From: Saccoglossus kowalevskii
Taxonomy: Eukaryota > Hemichordata > Enteropneusta > Harrimaniidae
DNA length: 11,528 nt
Reading direction: 5' to 3'
NCBI RefSeq assembly: GCF_000003605.2
Contig: NW_003154247.1
Location: 10,520-22,047, forward strand
Shown: one piece after another, positions 1 to 9,600 of the stretch
How the letters are laid out: each line of letters begins with the position of its first letter
Numbering within the stretch: the stretch's first letter is position 1
Notes under the pieces: generated by a model
The model's input: the letters and a program-made list of their open reading frames with translations, nothing else
Databases searched by the model: none
Told to the model about the DNA's origin: nothing
Position numbers and translations under genes: made by a program

Positions 1-290
1 TCTGGATTGATCAAGTTCAAACTTAACACACACATGGTACATCATGTCACAAATAGATATGTGCATTTGTTTCATGATCCGCTTAACAATAGCTGAATGA
101 TGGCCATTTTAAGGTCGAAAATGCATCAAAATCACGTATTTTCACAATTCCGGAACCGGATCTCAGTCATGCATGGATGGATTTTGTTCAGATTTAGTAC
201 AATGTGTTGTACATATGCAGGTGCATTTTGGTCATGATCTGCTTTGAATGTATATGTCACTCAAATATGAACGGAACAGGAATGTGTCAT
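1..290 (+). repeat. Diverged fragment of the A/B dispersed repeat
   Basis: Intron sequence upstream of the first visible exon. It shares a chain of short motifs, in the same order, with elements A and B downstream: gaatgatggccatttt (about 94-110), ttccggaaccggatct, and atggatggattttgttcag. It lacks a visible terminal repeat and its palindrome is degraded, so it is an old or truncated copy cut by the window edge. Confidence 0.7.
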
Positions 291-303
291 TGACAATGAC
301 TTG

Positions 304-524
304 TCTTTATTAATCCAATTAGCTTCTTACAAATGCACCACTGTTTATCTTTATTAATTCAATTAGCTTCTTACAAATGCACCACTGTTTATCTTTATTA
401 ATCCAATTAGCTTCTTACAAATCCACCACTGTTTATCTTTATTAATCCAATTAGCTTCTTACAAATCCACCACTGTTTATCTTTATTAATCCAATTAGCT
501 TCTTACAAATCCACCACTGTTTAT
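304..524 (+). repeat. Five tandem 44-bp copies containing a 3' splice site
   Basis: Period is exactly 44 bp, with the acceptor AG ending at 322, 366, 410, 454 and 498. Each unit holds a pyrimidine-rich stretch, a TTAAT branch-site-like motif, CCAATTAG, and the first 21-26 bases of exon a (cttcttacaaatccaccact). Copies 1 and 2 read aaatgcacc; copies 3, 4 and 5 read aaatccacc. Copy 2 also has attcaattag. The last copy is the real acceptor and exon start. Confidence 0.95.
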
Positions 525-665
525 TCTTGATGAGCCAACTACAGGACTAGATAGTAGTATGGCTGAGATTGTTGTGACCAAACTACAGGATTTAGCATTA
601 AAAGGACACACTGTAATATGCACCGTACATCAACCATCATCTGAGACCTTTCTATTGATTGACAG
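499..665 (+). CDS. Exon a: Walker B, D-loop and H-loop
   Basis: Enters in phase 0 after TTAG and ends in phase 2 at GACAG|gtaacc. It encodes residues 1-56 of the visible protein, starting [21 protein letters not shown]11 is the Walker B aspartate, E12 the catalytic glutamate, G16-S19 the D-loop and H44 the switch histidine of the H-loop. In ABCG proteins this stretch directly follows the signature motif, so the missing upstream exon should end just after SGGE-like sequence. The acceptor is the last of five tandem copies; only this one keeps the reading frame open. Confidence 0.93.
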
Positions 666-3600
666 GTAACCAACTTCAAATTATGTAACCATAGTTACTG
701 AGAACATTGTAATTTAATCAGAAGCAAATCCACTGTTGATGTGCATATTATGAATCACTATATTAGGTCAATGGCTGAATGGGATTAAAAGTGATTCATT
801 CAAGTTTCTAATTTTTATGATTTGATTATACTGATTCATTTATATATTTATTCATCAAATGCAGATTGCAGTTGACTCATTGAAAGCCAACATTTGACAC
901 TTACAAAACTTAATTATTGTCAAACCTTCAGCTAACAGGAAATTATATCTATTTTGTTAAAAATGTATTTATTTAAAAAGTTAAAAAGTTAATAAAGATT
1001 AAAAAACTGTATTTCTATAGACTATACTTGTTGTGTGAGGGCAGTGTTGTTTATTTTGGATCATCTGCGGAAGCTGTCAATTACTTTGCCAATCAGGGAT
1101 TCAGATGTCCAGAAGATTATTCCCCAATGGATTACTTTCTGATCTTGTTATCTTGTCGGATGGATTCTTTGGCTGAGGATACAGAACGAATTCAGGTTAA
1201 GTATAATTATTTGTAACTATATAGGGTGTGTGTAAGTTGGGGGGGGGGGGTTAGGACTTGGGAGAGAGTTAGATATATGTATAGGAGTTAGATATGGGAG
1301 TTGTACAAGCTGGAGAAAATGAAGATGTCATTGCAGTCATAGCTATACGACAAAACAGCCACATATATCTAAAGTCATAGCTATACGACAAAACAGCCAC
1401 ATATATCTAAAGTCATAGCTATACGACAAAACAGCCACATATATCTAAAAGTTTAAGTTTATTGATGATACAATTGCTATCATCTCCTCTAGTCCCCATC
1501 AAATATGATGACAATTACTGTGGTTCTATCTTTGTGTCATTTCAGTATGATAATGACACATTTTGATGGTCACTCATGTTGTTCACTTGAACAGGATAAA
1601 CTTTTTTGCTATAGATATATAAATTTGACATAACATTGTAATCTTTGAAAAAGAATAAATTTTTTCTTGATTTTTGTTTACAGTTGCTATGCAGCAACTA
1701 TGCCAAATCCAGCTATGCAGAAACTACTGCCAACGTTCTATCAACTATAAATGTAGTACATGAGGTAAGAAATCCAGTTATATGAAAACAAGACTATACT
1801 GAGACTGTCTTTGGGTGATGCTGAATGAAGATTTAAGAATATATGTGTCATATGTAGAATATTGATAATTGACTTGTTTTTTTTTGCAGCGAGATACAGA
1901 AGAGGTAAAACTACAAAGTGGATGCAGGTACAGTGTGTATCTTTTATACATGTCTATATTAAAATTAGAATCTGTAGATAGCTGGTTAGGATTGAAAATC
2001 AAAAGGTCAAATTAAATATGTCATCTTGAATTAAATAGTTTTCTTTAGCTCCGCTGTCAACTTTGTCAAGCAGAGCTTATCATATGAGTGATTGTCCAGC
2101 GTTCGTCGTCTGCCGTCCGTTTCAATGTTTTTCCTTATTTGACTTCTTCTTGAAAACAACAAGTCTGAATGCTTTGATACTTGGTGTATATGTACCTTGG
2201 GTAGACCTCTCTCAGATTTGTTCATTTTGTGATGATATCTTTAATTCTCTAATTTTGGTGAATATTTTTGTCATTTTTGGTAAAAAGTGATATTTTCGAT
2301 TTCTTGTTGAAAACCACAAGTCCAATTGCTTTATGATATTATACATATAGGTACTACATGTGTACCTCTCTCAGATTTGTTCATTTTGTGATGATATCTT
2401 CAATTATCTAATTTTGATGAATATTTTTGTCATTTTTGGTGAAAAGTGATATTTTTGAATTCTTGTTGTCCGATTGCTTTGATACTATACATACAGTATT
2501 GTTCATTTTCTAATGATATCTTCTGTTCTTTAATTGAAATATGCATTGCTAACAGCGAAGCTCGTGAAAGTACGGCTGCAGGATACACCGCATCTGCTAT
2601 AGCAGGATCCATAACAGCAATCTGTTTTTCACCATTATAGGTATAAGAATGGCTGGTGGCCTCAATTCAATGCCTTGTTATGGAGAAGCTGGTTGGTGTC
2701 TACCAGGGAACCCAATGTCACCAGAGCCAGATTTGGTGGTGCAATGGTAAGTATTTTTGGTATGTGTTTGTTCTTGGGTTTTTCAGCTTCCTCGACCTAT
2801 ACTTTGTTTAACATTAAAAATGACGTTGGTCATGCTCAATCTTTTTGCCACATTTGATACCCCGGATCACTCTATTTTTATTCAGTGTCTTCAACATTGT
2901 TTTGATATTACAGGTACAGTTCTACAATGATTCACTTCCTATCTTACAGATCGTTCATACAATATCTTGTTTGACTTCTTATCATCATCATCAACATCCG
3001 ATTCTGTTTACACTTTAGAAGGCCCCCCATGAAGGCATTTTTACTCGTTAATTTTACTCAGTTTGTAATCATCGAGTCCGTTTTGAAACTGATGGTGATT
3101 TAGGGCACCATATTAATCAGATTTGTGCGTACTTTGCACGCATTAGTAAAATTTGGACTCTGTTTGAAAAGTGACTATCATAAAGTTAGTTCATGCATTT
3201 GTGACGTCGAGATATTAGACTACTACTAATACCGGGTAATAGTGGCCTCAGGTCATCTACTGTACTGTGTACCTTTCGGTTTGTTGATCTCAGGTCATGC
3301 ATTATGTGCAAACACATAAACAAATAAATCAATTCAGGAATTCTACACATTAACAATGTGTTCCTGCACGGTTGCTTTCCAATCCAAACCAGGACAGTGA
3401 ACTGTACGTTATTTTCTGCTGTTCAGTAATTGTTTCAAATTCAAATTTTAAATGGCATTTTTGTTTGTCACTCTCAGTTCAGAAATGCGTTCAGCATGGC
3501 TTTGCTCAGCTGCATGGTCAATGGGAATGGTCTACTGAGGTGATAGTATGACAATAATTAGTCATTCGTTTGGATGCATTCTTTGAAATATTGTAAATGA

Positions 3601-6600
3601 CAGCTAATTGCAGAATCTAATGGTCACACACCAATAGTGTGACGTGCCTTCATCTTTATATATCTGTCATATGTTATACATTGCACATATGCACATCTAT
3701 GTGTTTTTTGATCTCATTCATTATCGCCAAATGTTGATCATTTTAATATCAAAAATCAGGAATTTGTGCAATTCCTGAGCTGAATCCCTGACACGCTCTG
3801 ACAGTTCTTTTTTTTTTTTTTTTTTAAATATTTTTTGTGCCAGGCGACAGTTCCGGACATTCAGTGTCTCTGTTGTCTCTCCTGACTTTTTTTTTTTGTA
3901 AGTGCAAATTGCAAGTGCTAGTGACGACACATAGTGCATTTTGCCACAGAAGTCATATTCATGTTTGGGACTACATGACAGGGCTGTGTGGCCATCTCTC
4001 TGTCAAATGGCAATTTCTAATGCGCTATCCTGGCGTCAACCAGGCCCGGTCGAACACAAGCACCTGCGGACCTTAAAGTCGCATTCGTTAGTGAATGAAT
4101 CTTGGCCAGTGGAATCGGCCATCCCATTGAGTCTGTGGTACTCTCACCCAGGGTAGGGGTCGACCCTTTTGATGTTCAGCCTAAGGTATGATTTGAACTT
4201 GGGTCTACCGATCATGAGTCTGATGCGACAACCACTATGCTACCAGTTGTGCAATTCTTGAGCTGGATCCCTGACACGCTCTGACAGTTCATACTGTCTA
4301 TATTTCCTTAATTTTATGACTACTGAGATTATGTAATGTATTTATTTGTGATAACTAGAAACAATGTTACGTGAAAAGTGAGTACCGGTATTATGGATCA
4401 CAATATTGTTACATTGACATAATATAGTTATTGTCAATGTCAGCTGCCCGTAATAGATTTATTAACTCAGAAGATGCAAGAAAATGATATAATTTTCACT
4501 GCTCTAATATGAATAAGTGAAAACGAAATAGATACAATTACACCAAAGACACTAACTGAAATATTTTAGTTCACAGTGAGAAAACAACAGCTAGCATAGA
4601 TGTACCATAGTGAAACAACCGTTTAAAATGATGTTTGAACTTTTATTTTTACTGGAGCAGTTTTTGAATGTAACAATTTTTTAAATCTAATTATTTCAAC
4701 CTGATTGCCTTTCAGTTTCTGGCACTCGTTATGGGTCTTTCATATTTTCAACTAGAATATAATCAGAGTGGGATAATGAATATTACAGGTTCCTTGTTTG
4801 GTCTGATGTGGGGTGGTAGTGGTGAAGCTTTCGGACCAGTTCTACGAGTAAGTATAGTATAGCCATCAAAACCATTGCCCAGTTCTTAGTGATTAGATGC
4901 AATAGCAAAGGTACTGTTGGTGTGATAATTGTGTATTTTATGGATGAAACCCTTCTAATAATGGCTCTGTGCTCTGTTTTATTCCAGGCTGTTCAGGGTG
5001 AAATGCCAATTTTCACGAAAGAAAACAATAGTGGAATGTATCGTATTGATGTATATTTCTTGACTAAGATTCTATCACAGGTATTTGAAAATTATGTGAA
5101 TAATATTTCTATTTACAATCTGAATGTCACAAGTTAGTCTTCCTAAAAGGTTTCATATGAAACTTAAAACTTCTCTGATACACTTCTACCAGTTGTTCAA
5201 AGTAGGAAAAAAGACATGTTTTTCATTTTGATGCTTGTAATCATATTCATTCACCAAAAAACATCATTTCAACATTTTTGTTTTGTTTCACTGCTTGAGG
5301 TGTCCATGCGTATCTCTCTCTATGAATGTCTGCCTTCCTCTCCATAAGTTAGACCATGACACATATATTAATACAAATATAAGAATAAATGACAGTGAAA
5401 ATACAAGTATGTTATTAAATTATGCACATCAAAATTATATTATTTCTTTTGTTTGATTTATTGTATGCTTACATCATATTTTACCTCATACCTAGACCAC
5501 CTGTGCTTGAGCTGAAATGTGTTGTATAGTGCATGCTGGGTAAATGTATGATGCTGAATGTCAAGAACACTAAATTAATGACAGGGAATTAATGTCATTT
5601 TCAAGTCTTTATTAGTTTAATTATGCTTTTCTAACTTAGGTTATACTCTCTCAATAATGCTTTTTTTTTTTACAGATTCCAGCTTTCTTCACCATTTCAG
5701 TGTTGTACACAACATTTTTATATTGGATAATGGGTCAGTACAGTCTGAACACTATGCATGGCTGTTGATGGTACACTTTATTACACGGTTATTATAAAGT
5801 ATTAGGATTTCATTACAAATTGTAATATTAAATATCACTAGAGGTACAATGTATAATACTTGGAGTTTGGAACTACGGTGACATGATACCAAGATACCGT
5901 TTCAGTCTCGCTCTCGCATAAGCGTTCCAACTCAGAAAAATGCGAATGCGCATGTTCAAAGTAACTAGGATACTGAGATGTCCAGGTGGATCAAAATAGT
6001 TGCCCACGATATGACGGATTACGATAACTATATTTTCTGTACATTTTCGATGTATTACATGTTTTTACTATGAATGTGGTAATACATGTTTTATTGTTTT
6101 ATTACAAACCGCCAATGTCATGTCAGAAGGTCGTAGCATCAGTCTCGCTATCTACGAGATGAGACTTGAATGGAATCTTGGCATGATGTCCCCATACAGT
6201 ACTATGCACATTGCAAACCCCAAGTAATGTACCTCTGATATCACTCAATATATTTTTTATATTGGCATGGGGTATACTCTGCCTTGTATCATATTGGAAA
6301 ATGAAAATAATTAAAAGTATGCAAGGCACAGTTTTAGAAAAGTAGTTCAAATTAATTTTATTCAGTTCTTGATTACTTACATCAAGCAATTTAATGAGGA
6401 AGATACCACAGAGTAAGCTCTCTGACAGTATACACTCTGACAGTATATGTTCTGACAGTATAGGCTCTGACAGTATAGGCTCTGACAGTATACGCTCTGA
6501 CAGTATACGCTCTGACAGTATATGCTCTGACAGTATATGCTCTGACAGTATATGCTCTGACAGTATACGCTCTGACAGTATAGGATCTGACAGTATAGGC

Positions 6601-9600
6601 TCTGACAGTATACGCTCTGACAGTATACACTCTGACAGTATACACTCTGACAGTATACGCTCTGACAGTATACGCTCTGACAGTATATGCTCTGAAAGTA
6701 TACGCTCTGACAGTATAGGCTCTGACAGTATAGGCTCTGACAGTATATGTTCTGAAAGTATACGCTCTGACAGTATAGGCTCTGACAGTATACGCTCTGA
6801 CAGTATACTCTCTGACAGTATAGGATCTGACATTATACGCTCTGACAGTATACTCTCTGACAGTATAGGCTCTGACAGTATACGCTCTGAAGTATACTCT
6901 CTGACAGTATACGCTCTGACAGTATACGCTCTGACAGTATAGGCTCTGACAGTATACGCTCTGACAGTATAGGCTCTGACAGTATAGGCTCTGACAGTAT
7001 ACGCTCTGACAGTATACGCTCTGACAGTATACGCTCAGACAGTATAGGCTCTGACAGTATACGCTCTGACAGTATAGGCTCTGACAGTATACGCTCTGAC
7101 AGTATAGGCTCCGACAGTATATGCTCTGACAGTATAGGCTCTGACAGTATAGGCTCTGACAGTATAGGCTCTGACAGTATACGCTCTGACAGTATACGCT
7201 CTGACAGTATAGGCTCTGACAGTATACTCTCTGACAGTATACGCTCTGACAGTATAGGCTCTGACAGTATATGCTCTGAAAGTATATGCTCTGACAGTAT
7301 ATGCTCTGACAGTATAGGCTCTGACAGTATAGGCTCTGACAGTATAGGCTCTGACAGTATACACTCTGACAGTATACGCTCATGTCAATTATCCTGTACA
7401 CCAGTCTATACACACTTGCTGTACCATCCCCTCATAATATAGTCTCAAATTATCATATACTTGGCATGTACCCCATTACAATATTAGGAAATTTGAATTC
7501 CAATTATATAACAATTACAGATTGTTACACTATCTTCACATTAATCTATATTTATTGATAGTCATCCACTAAACTGTTAAAATATGAATATCAACAGTTT
7601 TGATTAGTTATAGTTTTTAATTTGATTAGTTACCAGAAATCAAACTCCTTCATCTATTGCGAATTAATCACCATATTAAGAAATTATAAATATTATATTT
7701 TTGGTGAAAATTGTAGAACTTCAGTGATATTTAGGAAACAATTTTTTTTTTACATTTCGTTGATCATCGCCAGGTCTAACTCCACTTATTGAAAGATATT
7801 TGATTTGTGTGTTGCTGTGTGTTATGATTACGGATGCATTAACAGCCATTGGTAAGTATATGCTGGGTATGTTAATGTGGACAAATGTAATTCTTTTTGT
7901 TAAACATTCATTCCTCTATTGCAAAATAGTACAAAATAAATGCAACAAACTACTGTAGAATACTTTATTTTTGCTTGGAATTTATTTTTGCTATTTTCGC
8001 TGAAGGAATGCTTCAGTGAAAATAAAATCCAGCGAATATTCTTTTTTCCTATGTCTCACATTCAATTCATCAAAAATCAGTGAAAATAAATTCCATACAA
8101 AACACCCAAAAAGCTTTTTCAGCGAAAATTTATTGCAGCTAAAATAAAGTATTTCACAGTAAAGCAACACAGTGTGGAATTTGTGCGCAGTAATTTAAAT
8201 CACCTTCCACCCATACTTCCATAAACATTTGTCAATGAAGCCTTGATGTGATGTATCATTTTAAAAATCGGATCTTTTTTAGTCCCCATTCAGATGCAGT
8301 CCGAAAACTGGGACTTATGTTTTGACCCTTTTGCGTCTGTGCTTCCGTGCGTGTGTCGGACCTGTATCATCAAAATCATGCATTTCTCTGCTGTTTAACT
8401 AGGTATAGATTTTGTTCAAACTTGGTATATACATTAGACATTATGGGACCTTGATGCAAACAATTTTATTTGTCAGATCGGATTCAAAATGGCTGACTGG
8501 CAGCTATTTTGTTTTAATAAATGGGCTTCTAGACCCATATCTCTGACTTGCTTTGACTGATTATGTTCAAATTTTTAATATTCATTATACATCATGTCAT
8601 AGATATACAGATATATTGGTTTGACAGTCCCATTATAAATGGCCCAATGGTGGCCATTTTTGTAATAAAAAAATCATTAAATATCAAGCATTTCTGGCAT
8701 TTATGAATGGATTTTGTTCAAACTTGTACAAACATTAGACATTACGGGTTCCTGATGCACATCATTTTACTTTTCAGATCAGATTCAAAATGGCTGACTG
8801 GCGGCCATTTTGTTTTAGTGATTAGGCTTCTAGAGCCATATCTCTGACATGCTTTGACTGATTATATTCAAATTTTATATATTCGTTATACATCATGTTA
8901 TAGATATATACATGTATTCAAAATGGCCGGTTTTTGTTTTAATCAATGCTGTTCCAGAGCAATATCTCCCAATATGGACAAGTACTTGTTTGACAATCAG
9001 ATACAAATGTCAATCATTTTAATGTTAAACAATTATCATAATCATATTCCTGACATGGTTATATTCCAGCTATATTACTATAAACAAAACTATATATCTT
9101 AAATTTGATAGCTAATGGGGACTGTGCCATTCATGGCTTGTCTTTTTGTCATTTTGATTGGTCAGAAAGCAGCATTTGGTAGGTGGTGGCCTTTAATGAT
9201 TTGACATATTAATTTCTTTGTTGACAGGAATAACTATATCGTGCTTCTGTCCTACAATATTTGTAGCATCAGTGGTTGCAGTAATGGTCAACATTTCTTT
9301 GTATGTTGTAGGTGGCTTCTACATTAATGTAAAGTAAGTACATTTAATATATACACTTGCACACAAACAATCAATGTTATGTAATTCTTGTGAAAATTTC
9401 AATTGTCAAGTCACAGAAGTAGATTTCAGATTTTTCAAATAATGTTCAAACCTGTATATGAAGACTAATTTACCAAAATTTGTCAAAAAACCAAAACCCA
9501 GTTGGGCATCTTTAGTCTTCACATATGATGTGAAAATTCACTATTTATCTAATGGATGCATCTCAAAGATATGTTTATGTCTATTTTTAGTCCCTGTTCA

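Larger units (their letters stand above)
3808..4246 (-). mobile_element. tRNA-derived SINE, minus strand, 439 bp
   Basis: Read on the minus strand, the element starts at 4246 with a tRNA-like head. An A box fits the consensus (TAGCATAGTGG, 4242-4232) and a B box fits it (GTTCAAATC, 4198-4190), 44 nt apart as in a tRNA gene. A CTCATGA loop-like segment lies between them, hinting at a Met-type ancestor, but stem pairing is poor. A tRNA-unrelated body of about 350 bp follows, including an internal A-rich tract (opposite strand of 3886-3897), and it ends in A18 (T18 at 3808-3825). It is flanked by 44-bp direct repeats. Known biology: such elements are copied by RNA polymerase III from these boxes and inserted by a partner LINE. 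The body family was not recognised. Confidence 0.88.

Noticed and set aside
2031-2290. Short ORFs on both strands of the 159-bp repeat region
   Set aside because: They overlap on opposite strands, are low-complexity and AT-driven, and coincide with repeat units rather than with exon signals.
3721-4156. Small ORFs over the SINE
   Set aside because: They lie within the retroposon or its duplications, cross the poly(T) run, and show no protein-family features.
4175-4246. A functional tRNA gene on the minus strand
   Set aside because: The A and B boxes are good, but the acceptor stem is missing and anticodon-stem pairing is poor. The segment is the head of a SINE with a poly(A) tail and flanking duplications.
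6417-7382. CRISPR array
   Set aside because: The repeats are 15 bp with no unique spacers, in a eukaryotic intron.
6123-7413. Long open frames in and around the 15-bp array, up to 340 codons on the minus strand and 182 on the plus strand
   Set aside because: They follow from a 15-bp unit without stops in five frames. They overlap each other on both strands, have no domain-like content, and lie within an intron of the transporter gene.
9114-9141. Target-site duplication for element A
   Set aside because: The flanks (T-run on the left, gtgccattc on the right) do not match each other, and the right flank is shared with element B, so no duplication can be claimed.
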